Shown: in pieces, positions 43,063 to 52,649 of the stretch
Layout: the number at the start of each line of letters is the position of its first letter
Position numbering within the stretch: position 1 is the first letter of the stretch
Assembly (NCBI GenBank): GCA_965222485.1
Contig: CBDCUC010000039.1
Span: forward strand, 868,001-932,000
From: CBDCUC01 sp965222485
GTDB lineage: Bacteria; Pseudomonadota; Alphaproteobacteria; Rhizobiales; Hyphomicrobiaceae
Direction: 5' to 3'
Length of the DNA: 64,000 nucleotides
Made by a program: the position numbers and the translations under genes
Notes under the pieces: model-generated
What the model saw: the letters and a program-made list of their open reading frames with translations, nothing else
Databases searched by the model: none
What the model was told of the DNA's origin: nothing

Positions 43063-43322
43063 CGCTGCCTCCTCCCGAAAACCACAAATTTTGGTCGACC
43101 TGCCAGGCCCAGACGTCGCGCCCTTCTTTATCAATGTTACGCACGGGCACCATCTTGTGCACGTCTTCCGCCCCATCAAAAAGGTTTAATTTTTGGAGTC
43201 TCGGCCCGGAATTTCTCGAGCGCCTCGTCGTTTGTGGACTTAAATCCACACTTCTTTTCAAGAACTTTGGATAAGCTGGTCAACACCTCTTCACCGCAAA
43301 TGAATTTAATCAGTGTCTTCAT
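43001..43322 (-). pseudogene. Probable frameshifted small gene upstream of the acyl-CoA synthetase
   Basis: ATG 43322, with GGGAGGTG 7 bases upstream, opens a 48-codon ORF (MKTLIKFICGEEVLTSLSKV, ending RAETPKIKPF) that stops at 43176. In the next frame the same strand continues LFDGAEDVHKMVPVRNIDKE and GRDVWAWQVDQNLWF without a break. Both halves have a convincing protein composition and meet at a CCTTTTT run, so a 1-base indel in a natural gene, a sequencing error or a programmed shift would all explain it. I do not recognise the product. The downstream part overlaps the start of the synthetase gene. Confidence 0.4.
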
Positions 43323-43712
43323 AGGCAACACCTCCCTGCCTACAGCTCAGCAAACCAGAGACGTAAGGGTGTGGCCAACGAGGGTCAAATAGGGGGGCAG
43401 TTTTCAAACAGACGCACGACCAAAAAGCAGCTGAGTTTTCATTGTTCGGGCGGACCGCTTTTGGCTGCGGTCCCGCATCAATCCAGACGTACAAAAAAAT
43501 ACATAGGCGTCCGACTTCTTTTCCGCCGGTGACTCATACGAGCCACGGGCAATCACCATTTGCAAGTTTGGTGACACGCCGCTCCATCTTAGCGGGCAAG
43601 AGTGTCCGGCGAAAAACCCAAAAATGCTACGTGACCTTTGAACCGGACAGCTTCACGGGCTGACTAACGGGATGCAAGTCAACCGCAACCCAACTCATTT
43701 AGGAGGCCTACA
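43323..43712. other. Intergenic region between leftward and rightward small genes
   Basis: About 390 bases that must hold divergent promoters for the leftward synthetase set and the rightward tiny-ORF set. No gene and no consensus promoter recognised. Confidence 0.35.
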
Positions 43713-43820
43713 ATGCCCATCAAGCGTCACAATTCACATCGCTCACCCGACACTCCTCGCGTCAGTGCCACCAACTCGACCCGTTGGATCCCATCTCATT
43801 TGGGAGGGTCGTCGAAATGA
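43713..43820 (+). CDS. 35-residue basic peptide ORF
   Basis: An ATG with a perfect AGGAGG (43701-43706) 6 bases upstream opens an ORF with product MPIKRHNSHRSPDTPRVSAT and a further 15 Ser/Thr/Gly-rich residues. It is basic and probably unstructured. Its stop overlaps the next ATG (ATGA). The ribosome site and coupling are the evidence; no family is known. Confidence 0.4.
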   Translation: MPIKRHNSHRSPDTPRVSATNSTRWIPSHLGGSSK

Positions 43821-43891
43821 ACGTGTATCTACCTGCATTGTTCGTAGTTGCATTCGTGCTGCTGGCCCAACCCCTTCTTGGAGGGCTTTAG
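43817..43891 (+). CDS. 24-residue hydrophobic peptide ORF
   Basis: Overlaps the previous stop (ATGA) and has GGGAGGG 7 bases upstream. The product, MNVYLPALFVVAFVLLAQPL and four more residues, is a single hydrophobic helix, like a small membrane peptide or a bare signal sequence. It resembles the signal peptide of the next ORF (MRACLPALIAIATVLPLSVS), which hints at a duplication. Confidence 0.4.
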   Translation: MNVYLPALFVVAFVLLAQPLLGGL

Positions 43892-43893
43892 TG

Positions 43894-44151
43894 ATGAGAG
43901 CATGTCTTCCTGCATTGATCGCAATTGCCACTGTACTACCTCTGTCGGTTTCAACGGTCCTTGCACAGAGTACTGTCACCATTGATCCCAAAGTGGTGGA
44001 ACGCGCCAGGGTCGCGTCACAAGTGACGGAAGCGGCGAAGAACCTCAAGTTATGGAAGTATCAAAAGCTGCATGCCGTTTGCCCAAAGTGTCCGCGGCCG
44101 GGTCCACTTCGCAATGATGCGTTGCAGGCTTTCCCAAAGCGGCAACGCTAG
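43894..44151 (+). CDS. Small secreted protein, 85 residues
   Basis: ATG 43894 has GGAGGG 8 bases upstream. A signal peptide (MRACLPALIAIATVLPLSVS, cleavage after VLAQ) is followed by about 60 residues: VVERARVASQVTEAAKNLKL, then a C-P-K-C-P pair and a basic Pro-rich end. The two Cys could bind metal or form a disulfide. No family recognised. It ends 23 bases before a clear terminator. A longer frame from 43672 exists but has no ribosome site. Confidence 0.55.
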   Translation: MRACLPALIAIATVLPLSVSTVLAQSTVTIDPKVVERARVASQVTEAAKNLKLWKYQKLHAVCPKCPRPGPLRNDALQAFPKRQR

Positions 44152-44174
44152 ATCTAATTGAGTAGACGATGAGA

Positions 44175-44200
44175 AAAGGCCGCAATTACGGGCGGCCTTT
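44175..44200 (+). terminator. Terminator after the tiny-ORF cluster
   Basis: AAAGGCCGC (44175-44183) and GCGGCCTTT (44192-44200) form a perfect 9-bp stem with an 8-base loop, followed by CTTATT; with A-rich and T-rich sides it could act on both strands. It also lies beyond the 3' end of the leftward LysR gene. Confidence 0.75.
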
Positions 44201-44270
44201 CTTATTCCTACCGAAACCCAGTACTGCGAATCTTTGAACCCAAGTTGCCCGACGTTTGCCAACCCGCAGG

Positions 44271-45191
44271 CTACACATTGATGCCCTCCGCAGTTTCGAG
44301 GGCCGCGTACTCGGCTGCCAGATGATCAATGAGGGCGCGAACCGAAGGCAGCAATCCGCGGCGCGACGGGAACAGGGCGTGCACGACATGGCTCTTCGGA
44401 GCCCATTCAGGCAGTATGTCGATCAGACGGCCGCTTTCGAGTTCGTTGACGATCATCATCGTCGGCAGTTGCGCCACCCCGACACCGTTCCGCGCAGCGA
44501 AACATAACCCCACTGTGTCATTGACAACCATGCGCGGCCGATGCCGGACCCGCGCTCGGGCGCCGTCCGGGCCATAGAGAGCCCAGATGTGCTCTCCCTG
44601 CTGCGGTCCGAGAACCAAGCTGGGCAGTGTCGCCAGATCCGCAGGCGCGAGCGGTCGCGGGTAATCTTTGAAGAGGTTGGGCGATGCAATCAGGCGGTGC
44701 CTACTGTCACCCAAAACCTTCATCACGAGATCGCTGTCTTCCAATGGGGGAACCCGCGCGCGAAGCGCAATATCGTAACCCTCGCTGACAACGTCGACAC
44801 GGCGGTTGGTGCATTCCAGGTGCACTTCGACCTGCGGATTGGCGGTCATGAACCGTCCCAGCATGTCGCCAACGTGGAAGTACACGAGCGCCGATGGACA
44901 GCTTACCTTGACGAGCCCTCTTGGCTCGGAGCGGAGCAAGGCCATCGCATCGTCTGCCGCATCGGCCTCAACAAGCATCGCGACACAGTGGCGATAGTAT
45001 TCCTGGCCCGCCTCGGTAACAACGAAGCGCCGGGTCGTTCGCTGAACCAATCGGATACCCAGCCGCTCCTCGAGCTTCAATATGCGGCGGCTGAGCCGTG
45101 ATTTCGGCACGCCAAGCGATCGCGCGGCCGGCGCAAAGCCGCCGTGGTCGACGGATTGGACAAAGAAATAGAGGTCATTCAAGTCTCTCAT
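44271..45191 (-). CDS. LysR-family transcriptional regulator
   Basis: 306 residues. The N-terminal winged helix is clear: LNDLYFFVQSVDHGGFAPAA, RSLGVPKSRLSRRILKLEER, LGIRLVQRTTR. The C-terminal periplasmic-binding-like effector domain follows (~90-300). This AAxR-type recognition helix (VPKSRLSRRI) is frequent in LTTRs paired with pirin or quinone-related genes. It is divergent from the pirin gene with a 113-base gap that holds a LysR-type box, so it most likely controls that gene and itself. Confidence 0.92.
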   Translation of the reverse strand: MRDLNDLYFFVQSVDHGGFAPAARSLGVPKSRLSRRILKLEERLGIRLVQRTTRRFVVTEAGQEYYRHCVAMLVEADAADDAMALLRSEPRGLVKVSCPSALVYFHVGDMLGRFMTANPQVEVHLECTNRRVDVVSEGYDIALRARVPPLEDSDLVMKVLGDSRHRLIASPNLFKDYPRPLAPADLATLPSLVLGPQQGEHIWALYGPDGARARVRHRPRMVVNDTVGLCFAARNGVGVAQLPTMMIVNELESGRLIDILPEWAPKSHVVHALFPSRRGLLPSVRALIDHLAAEYAALETAEGINV

Positions 45192-45192
45192 A

Positions 45193-45208
45193 GTTCACTA
45201 AATAGAAC
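45193..45208. promoter_or_regulatory. LysR-type operator between LysR and pirin genes
   Basis: GTTC (45193-45196) and GAAC (45205-45208) form an inverted repeat over an AT-rich centre, ACTAAATA. This fits the T-N11-A rule for LysR binding sites and lies directly upstream of the LysR start and about 100 bases from the pirin gene. Confidence 0.5.
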
Positions 45209-45304
45209 ACTGAGGTGCCAAAGCACAGTCTTTCTGGACTATCGTTCCATAATTATCTTCCTTTCCATGAAAACGGCCTCGCGAGGCCGGAAAGGAGAAA
45301 CGAC

Positions 45305-46183
45305 ATGAGACAGATCCTTGGCGTCTATAGCGCCCCCCGTCAGCACTGGGTCGGCAATGGCTTCCCGGTTCGCTCCATGCTTTCGCACGGAACGCAAGGA
45401 CGGCACATCAGCCCCTTCATTCTGCTCGACTATGCGGGACCAACGGAATTTTCACCGACCACTGACCGGCGTGGCGTCGGGCAGCACCCACACAAAGGGT
45501 TCGAGACGGTCACGATCGTTTACGAAGGCGAGGTTGAGCACCGCGATTCGACGGGTGCCGGCGGCGTGATCGGGCCCGGTGACGTGCAGTGGATGACAGC
45601 GGCCTCCGGTATTGTCCATGAGGAGTATCACGCACCATCTTTTGCCAAGACGGGCGGGAACTTCGAAATGGTTCAGCTCTGGGTCAATCTGCCGGCCAAG
45701 CACAAGTCGGCCACGCCCGGCTACCAGAGCCTTCGCAATGCCGACATTCCGATTGTCGAACTACCGGATGGCGCTGGCAAGCTGCGTGTCATCGCGGGCC
45801 GTTACGGCAACGCGGGCGGGCCAGCGCGCACGTTCACTCCGATCAACGTTTGGGACTTACGTCTCGCTCGCGGCAAGACGGTGGTGCTCGACGTGCCGGA
45901 TGGCCACACGCTTTCGGTGCTGGCGCTCTCGGGGACCATCGAGATCGACGGTCGTGAAATCTTGCGTGAAGCGCAGACCGTGGTCTTTGGTCGGGAAGGT
46001 AGCGGTATTAGCATTGAGGCCAACGGCGACTCCAAGCTGCTGGTGTTGACCGGTGAGCCGATCGACGAGCCTGTCGTTGCACACGGTCCGTTCGTCATGA
46101 ACACCGTAGGCGAGATCAAGCAGGCAATGCTTGACTTCCAGGCGGGCAAGTTCGGCACGATCAATGAAACCGAGAAGTCATGA
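45305..46183 (+). CDS. Pirin-family bicupin protein
   Basis: 292 residues, two cupin domains. The metal-binding residues of the N-terminal cupin are visible: HPHKGFETVTIVYEGEVEHR gives two His, and GPGDVQWMTAASGIVHEEYH a further His and Glu. Start and middle match YhaK/YhhW-type pirins, some of which have quercetinase (flavonol dioxygenase) activity in vitro. ATG 45305 has AAAGGAG 7 bases upstream; the ATG at 45215 would add 30 unrelated residues. Divergent LysR regulator and a hairpin at its end make a single-gene unit. The physiological role is unknown. Confidence 0.92.
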   Translation: MRQILGVYSAPRQHWVGNGFPVRSMLSHGTQGRHISPFILLDYAGPTEFSPTTDRRGVGQHPHKGFETVTIVYEGEVEHRDSTGAGGVIGPGDVQWMTAASGIVHEEYHAPSFAKTGGNFEMVQLWVNLPAKHKSATPGYQSLRNADIPIVELPDGAGKLRVIAGRYGNAGGPARTFTPINVWDLRLARGKTVVLDVPDGHTLSVLALSGTIEIDGREILREAQTVVFGREGSGISIEANGDSKLLVLTGEPIDEPVVAHGPFVMNTVGEIKQAMLDFQAGKFGTINETEKS

Positions 46184-46193
46184 AGGTACGGCG

Positions 46194-46215
46194 GCCCCGG
46201 CCAACTGGCCGGGGC
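46194..46215 (+). terminator. Hairpin after the pirin gene
   Basis: GCCCCGGCC (46194-46202) and GGCCGGGGC (46207-46215) form a perfect 9-bp stem with a 4-base AACT loop, 10 bases after the pirin stop. No T-run follows. Confidence 0.55.
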
Positions 46216-46622
46216 TACCGCAGTCATGCAGATTGCCGATCTCGAGCTTACTTTGAATTGCCGGCCATCACGTTCAATGAAATTACGTGTCACTCTGCTT
46301 GGGATCACATGTCATCCGCCGGTGCACAGCCAATGACCTGGTTCGCAGTTGCTTGTGAATTGCATCGCGATTGGCGCAATGACGTCGAAGGACTTGGCGC
46401 ACTGCTCTCCAATCGCATTCCTGACCATTACAATCTCATGACCGCCTTTTGCGTAACGCCGACGCAATCGTACAGTCGCGGATTGAGCCTGTTCGCATGC
46501 CGTGATGTCTGCATTGACGAGCAGATGCCGACAGGCCGATTAGAAACGCTGACGTGTCGCCTGGAGCCCAATGTTGGATGGACCCAACCCGGATTCGACG
46601 CGGCAGCACCGCGGACGGGCAG
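46216..46622. other. Gap between pirin and glpK
   Basis: A + strand frame stays open from 46180 into the glpK region and gives a product of fairly natural composition (MTWFAVACELHRDWRNDVEG, YNLMTAFCVTPTQSYSRGLS), but it has no ribosome site, overlaps glpK antisense and matches nothing I know. It may be the remnant of a lost gene. Nothing else seen. Confidence 0.3.
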
Positions 46623-48116
46623 TTACGCCCGCGAAGTCAGCGTACGTGCGACCGCATCCTTCCAGCCGGCGTATTTGCGGGCGCGTTCTTCGGCCGGCAT
46701 ACGCGGTTCGAAACGCCGCTCCAGCGACCACGAGCGGGCGAACTCAGCAGGAGCAGGATACATGCCGACATGCATACCCGCCAGATACGCCGCCCCCAGC
46801 GCCGTTGTTTCCAGGATGTTTGGTCTATCGACCGGTGCATTTAAAACGTCGGCCAAGCGCTGCATGGTCCAATCCGATGCAACCATGCCGCCATCCACGC
46901 GCAATATTGTCGAACGCGCTGCGCCCCAGTCACCGCGCATGGCTTCCAATAGATCGCGTGTTTGATAACAAACGGACTCAAGCGCCGCGCGCGCAAATTC
47001 CGCCCGTCCGGTGTTACGGGTCAAGCCGAACAGTGCGCCGCGGCAGTCCGCATCCCAGTAAGGTGCGCCAAGGCCAACAAACGCCGGCACGAGATAAACG
47101 TCTTGCCCCGCATCGGCGGATTCCGCTAACTCACCAGAATGCGCAGCGTCTTCAATGATGCACAAACTATCGCGCAGCCATTGCACGGCAGCCCCGGCAA
47201 TGAAAATCGATCCCTCCAGGGCGTACATCGGTTTACCGCCAATTTGATAGGCAATTGTTGTCAGTAGGCGGTTCTTAGACTGTACGGGTTTCTCACCCGT
47301 ATTGAGCAGCGCAAAGCAGCCTGTCCCATAGGTTGACTTTAGCATACCCGGCTCGAAACAAGCTTGTCCTACCGTCGCTGCCTGCTGGTCCCCGGCAATG
47401 CCGGTAACGGGAATCGCAGCCCCCAGTATCGCCGGGTCTGTCTTGCCAAAATCGGCCGCGCTGTCTTTGACTTCTGGAAGCACAGAAGCCGGCACGCGGA
47501 ATAGATCTCCCAGACTGTTGCGCCATCTGCCTTCGGATATGTCGTAAAGAAGAGAACGGCTGGCATTTGTTGCATCCGTCGCGTGAACCTTGCCGCCAGT
47601 CAATCGCCATAACAGGAAGGTATCGACCGTACCGAAGGCCAGCCGTCCGTCCTGGGCAGCACCTCGTGCGCCATCGACGTTATCCAGAATCCACGCGATT
47701 TTTGTGCCCGAAAAATATGGATCGAGAAGCAAGCCGGTCTTTTCACTGACGGCAGGTTCGTGACCCGATGCCTTTAGGTGCGCACAGGTCTCCGCGGTAC
47801 GGCGGTCTTGCCAGACAATCGCATTGTGAATGGGCTGACCGGTTGCCCGGTCCCAAACCACTGTCGTCTCACGCTGATTGGTGATCCCGATTGCGGCGAT
47901 ATCCGCGGGCTCCGCGCCTGCCTTTTCAATCGCGAATCTGCACGTCGATACGGTGGTCGTCCAGAGGTCCTCGGGGTTATGTTCGACCCAACCGGACCGT
48001 GGATAATGTTGCGGGAATTCTTCTTGTGCGATCGCGACGACGCGAAGTGTGTCGTCGAAAACGAGAGCCCGTGACGAAGTCGTACCCTGATCAATTGCGA
48101 GAACGAATTTCGGCAT
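46623..48116 (-). CDS. glpK: Glycerol kinase
   Basis: 497 residues, FGGY sugar-kinase family. It makes sn-glycerol 3-phosphate from glycerol and ATP. The N-terminal phosphate loop is LAIDQGTTSSRALVFD; other family landmarks are GITNQRETTVVWDRATGQPI (substrate region), GDQQAATVGQACFEPGMLKS with TYGTGCF, and LRVDGGMVASDWTMQRLADV. Length and motifs are standard. It lies 36 bases after glpD on the same strand, so the two probably share a transcript driven by the promoter upstream of glpD. Confidence 0.97.
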   Translation of the reverse strand: MPKFVLAIDQGTTSSRALVFDDTLRVVAIAQEEFPQHYPRSGWVEHNPEDLWTTTVSTCRFAIEKAGAEPADIAAIGITNQRETTVVWDRATGQPIHNAIVWQDRRTAETCAHLKASGHEPAVSEKTGLLLDPYFSGTKIAWILDNVDGARGAAQDGRLAFGTVDTFLLWRLTGGKVHATDATNASRSLLYDISEGRWRNSLGDLFRVPASVLPEVKDSAADFGKTDPAILGAAIPVTGIAGDQQAATVGQACFEPGMLKSTYGTGCFALLNTGEKPVQSKNRLLTTIAYQIGGKPMYALEGSIFIAGAAVQWLRDSLCIIEDAAHSGELAESADAGQDVYLVPAFVGLGAPYWDADCRGALFGLTRNTGRAEFARAALESVCYQTRDLLEAMRGDWGAARSTILRVDGGMVASDWTMQRLADVLNAPVDRPNILETTALGAAYLAGMHVGMYPAPAEFARSWSLERRFEPRMPAEERARKYAGWKDAVARTLTSRA

Positions 48117-48152
48117 CGGCGCGTTCCTCCAAGCTTTGGCATTTTGTTGAGC

Positions 48153-49688
48153 TCAAGCGGCGTGAGCTTTGACTGGATGACGGGTCAACCAATCTTCCAA
48201 GGCATTCCTATCCACATCAGAGAAACGAAGTCCAAGCTTAGTCCGGCGCCAAAGGATATCGTCTGCCGTTTCAGCCCATTCGCGTGATCGCAAATACTCA
48301 ACCTCGCGTTCGGTCAGTCCAGTGGCAAACGTTTCCCCCAAATCGTCCCACGAGCTTGCATCCGCCAGTACCTCGCGGGCAATGGTCCCGTAACACCGCA
48401 CAAGTCGGCGCACGGTATTGCTGTCCAAAAAACTAAAGTCACGATGCAGCGCTGCAACCAATGGTTCGAAGTCATTGCAACCGAACTCGCCACCGGGCAA
48501 CTGACAGCCTGAGGTCCACGACTGCGTTTCCCGTCCCAACATGTCGTCGACGTTTGTCATGACGGCCTCGGCCAGCCGCCGATAGGTCGTTATTTTGCCC
48601 CCGAAGATGTTGAGAAGCTTTGCTTCATGTTCCTCCCCATCGACCCTGAGCACGTAATCTCGCGTGGCTTCCTGTGCCTTACTGATGCCATCGTCGTAGA
48701 GCGGTCGCACCGCCGAGTACGTCCAGACCACTTCGTCACGCACAACGGGTTTGGCAAAATAGTCGCTAGCCGCCTCGCAAATGTACTCGATCTCATCGTC
48801 GGAAATACTGACTTGGTCTAGGTCGCCCTTGAAGTCATGATCAGTGGTGCCGATCAGTGTGAAGTCTTGCTCGTAGGGAATCGCGAAAAAGATGCGACCG
48901 TCAGGATTTTGGAATATGTAACACCAGTGGTGGTCAAACAGCTTCTTGACGACGATATGACTGCCCTGGACGTGGCGAACATTTCTTGCATCACGTTGGC
49001 CGGCAACATGTCCGATAACAGCGTCGACCCAGGGGCCTGCCGCATTGATCACCATTCGGGCATGAACCTCCGTGTCCCGGCCGGTCCTGTGATCACGGTT
49101 GACGATGCGCCAATACTCCCCCTCGCGGCAGAGTCTAACAGTCTCGCTGCGGGTCTTGATCATCGCGCCATGCCGCGCAGCGTCTATCGCGTTTAGGATT
49201 ACCAGACGCGCATCATCAACCCAGCAGTCAGAATACTCGAATGCCGTCTTAAATCCTGGCTTGAGCGGCTTTCCAGCTGGGTGATTGCCAAGATCCAGCA
49301 TGCTTGCAGGAGGCAGCCGCTTGCGTCCCCCGATGTGATCGTAAAGGAAGAGCCCGAGGCGCAAGAGCCATGCGGGACGTAATCCACTTGCATGAGGTAG
49401 GACGAAACGAAGCGGCCATATGATATGTGGCGCCATTGCCCACAGCACCTCACGTTCTTGGAGTGACTCCCGCACCAAGCGGAACTCATAATGTTCCAGG
49501 TAGCGTAAGCCTCCATGGATCAATTTGGTCGACCCCGACGAGGTACCTTGCGCAAGATCATTCTTCTCAGTCAGAAAGACAGAATAGCCGCGCCCCGCAG
49601 CATCTCTGGCGATGCCGCAACCGTTAATGCCGCCGCCAATGATCGCGAGATCGAATACCTGCTTGGTGCTGCTGTGCCGATCGGACAT
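48153..49688 (-). CDS. glpD: Glycerol-3-phosphate dehydrogenase (FAD, aerobic)
   Basis: 511 residues. It oxidises glycerol 3-phosphate to dihydroxyacetone phosphate at the inner membrane and passes electrons to quinone. The FAD motif DLAIIGGGINGCGIARDAAG is at the N-terminus, with STKLIHGGLRYLEHYEFRLV and VHARMVINAAGPWVDAVIGH further on; the C-terminal helical domain carries LTEREVEYLRSREWAETADD with ILWRRTKLGL. ATG 49688 has GGAG 8 bases upstream; an in-frame ATG at 49709 is less likely. A 106-base gap separates it from glpR and holds a putative GlpR operator. Confidence 0.96.
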   Translation of the reverse strand: MSDRHSSTKQVFDLAIIGGGINGCGIARDAAGRGYSVFLTEKNDLAQGTSSGSTKLIHGGLRYLEHYEFRLVRESLQEREVLWAMAPHIIWPLRFVLPHASGLRPAWLLRLGLFLYDHIGGRKRLPPASMLDLGNHPAGKPLKPGFKTAFEYSDCWVDDARLVILNAIDAARHGAMIKTRSETVRLCREGEYWRIVNRDHRTGRDTEVHARMVINAAGPWVDAVIGHVAGQRDARNVRHVQGSHIVVKKLFDHHWCYIFQNPDGRIFFAIPYEQDFTLIGTTDHDFKGDLDQVSISDDEIEYICEAASDYFAKPVVRDEVVWTYSAVRPLYDDGISKAQEATRDYVLRVDGEEHEAKLLNIFGGKITTYRRLAEAVMTNVDDMLGRETQSWTSGCQLPGGEFGCNDFEPLVAALHRDFSFLDSNTVRRLVRCYGTIAREVLADASSWDDLGETFATGLTEREVEYLRSREWAETADDILWRRTKLGLRFSDVDRNALEDWLTRHPVKAHAA

Positions 49689-49767
49689 CGATCCGCTCCA
49701 CCGTCTCATGCCGTACGACCATCCATCGGTGTCGGCTCAGTGCTTCTTGCGCAAAACGCGCCCAAAA

Positions 49768-49782
49768 CGAAAACTATCGCGC
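49768..49782 (-). promoter_or_regulatory. Putative GlpR operator upstream of glpD
   Basis: On the - strand this reads GCGCGATAGTTTTCG, identical over 15 bases to a site upstream of glpV at 50666-50680. It is 80 bases upstream of the glpD start. Flanking TTTCGC and TTTTCG segments repeat about every 10-11 bases, as expected of DeoR-type operators. Confidence 0.6.
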
Positions 49783-49794
49783 AAAAGCGAAAGG

Positions 49795-50577
49795 TCAAGC
49801 CGAAACACCGGTCTCATCCGCAAGTTCTATGGCCACATCGTGCTCGCCACAGATGTCGGCGATGGGTTTAGGTGGCATTGCATCGGTGACGAAAATGTCG
49901 AGGTCCGAAAGGTGCCCGATGCGCACGGGCGCCGTGCGGTCCAACTTCATGCGGTCTGCAACCAAAATCGACTTGCGGGCGCACGCCATGATCGCTTTGG
50001 CAACCTTCACTTCCCGATAGTCAAAATCTAAAAGCGTGCCATCCGCATCGATTGCGGACGTGCCGACGATTGCGAAATCCACTCTGAACTGCCGAATAAA
50101 ATCGACGGCCGCTTCGCCGACGATACCCCCATCCGCGTGCCGCAAGACACCGCCGGCCACAACAACCTCAATTGCTTCGGTGCCCTGTAAGATATTGGCT
50201 ACATTAATATTATTCGTAATGACCATCAAATCCTTATGACCGCGCAGGGCCATCGCGACCTGCTCCGTCGTGGTGCCAATGTTGATCAGGATCGACGCTC
50301 CGTCTGGAATGAGCCGTGCAGCTGCTTTGCCTATTTCCCGCTTTTCATCTGGAGCTAGGCGACGTCGGGCTTCATAACCGAAGTTGGCAGCACCGGAAGC
50401 CGGAACCGCACCTCCATGATATCGTTTCAGCACGCCGCTGTCGCACAGACCCCCTAGGTCTTTGCGGATCGTCTGAGCCGTAACACCAAAGCGTGCAGCA
50501 AGATCCTCGACGATGACGCGCCCCTCCGAGCGCGCCAGCGCAACAATCTCAGACTGACGGGGTGATAGGACTTCCAT
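49795..50577 (-). CDS. glpR: Glycerol regulon repressor, DeoR family
   Basis: 260 residues. The DeoR winged helix is at the N-terminus (SPRQSEIVALARSEGRVIVE, then DLAARFGVTAQTIRKDLGGL with the recognition helix), and the C-terminal sugar-phosphate-binding domain has NIGTTTEQVAMAL and the catalytic-like region FAIVGTSAIDADGTLLDFD. The ligand is probably glycerol 3-phosphate. It lies between glpD and glpV; being transcribed away from glpV, it can bind the common region. Position and family make the glp assignment firm. Confidence 0.92.
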   Translation of the reverse strand: MEVLSPRQSEIVALARSEGRVIVEDLAARFGVTAQTIRKDLGGLCDSGVLKRYHGGAVPASGAANFGYEARRRLAPDEKREIGKAAARLIPDGASILINIGTTTEQVAMALRGHKDLMVITNNINVANILQGTEAIEVVVAGGVLRHADGGIVGEAAVDFIRQFRVDFAIVGTSAIDADGTLLDFDYREVKVAKAIMACARKSILVADRMKLDRTAPVRIGHLSDLDIFVTDAMPPKPIADICGEHDVAIELADETGVSA

Positions 50578-50665
50578 GCTGATCTCCGAAACGCTGCCCC
50601 TTTATCTTGGCGCGCATCTTAGCGCGAAAAATATGCATCATCACTGATACAGCGCAAAATATATG

Positions 50666-50705
50666 GCGCGATAGTTTTCGATTGACAATTGTTTTTCTTC
50701 GATTG
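50666..50705 (+). promoter_or_regulatory. glpV promoter region with GlpR-like sites
   Basis: GCGCGATAGTTTTCG at 50666-50680 is identical to the glpD-upstream motif. TTCGATTG occurs twice, at 50677-50684 and 50698-50705, spaced 21 bases (two helical turns). A consensus -35 TTGACA (50682-50687) lies between them, so a repressor here would cover the promoter. No good -10 is seen at 17 bases. Confidence 0.6.
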
Positions 50706-50740
50706 TAGCTTCATCTCGCAAAAAAACTGGAGGAAAGCCG

Positions 50741-52477
<1,737 letters not shown>

Positions 52478-52531
52478 TCAAACCGTAGCCTGCCATACCC
52501 CCCGTGCTGCGCGATAGCGCGCAACATGCTC

Positions 52532-52569
52532 AAATGGCGGCGGTGCTCATAAATTCGCCGCCGCCATTT
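52532..52569 (+). terminator. Intercistronic hairpin between glpV and glpS
   Basis: AAATGGCGGCGG (52532-52543) and CCGCCGCCATTT (52558-52569) form a perfect 12-bp stem with a 14-base loop, followed by CTTC. It can act as a partial terminator or 3' stabiliser so that the binding protein outnumbers the membrane complex. Confidence 0.75.
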
Positions 52570-52649
52570 CTTCACTTGCTTCGACGGGTTAAGCTGTGGC
52601 GGCGCTGACCCCGAATGCGGTTTGCGCCACTGCAAAAGGAATGGTTGCC

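Noticed and set aside
46180..46965. 261-codon + strand frame across the pirin/glpK gap
   Set aside because: No ribosome site, starts inside the pirin 3' end and overlaps glpK antisense for 340 bases; the composition of the first part is protein-like but nothing supports it.
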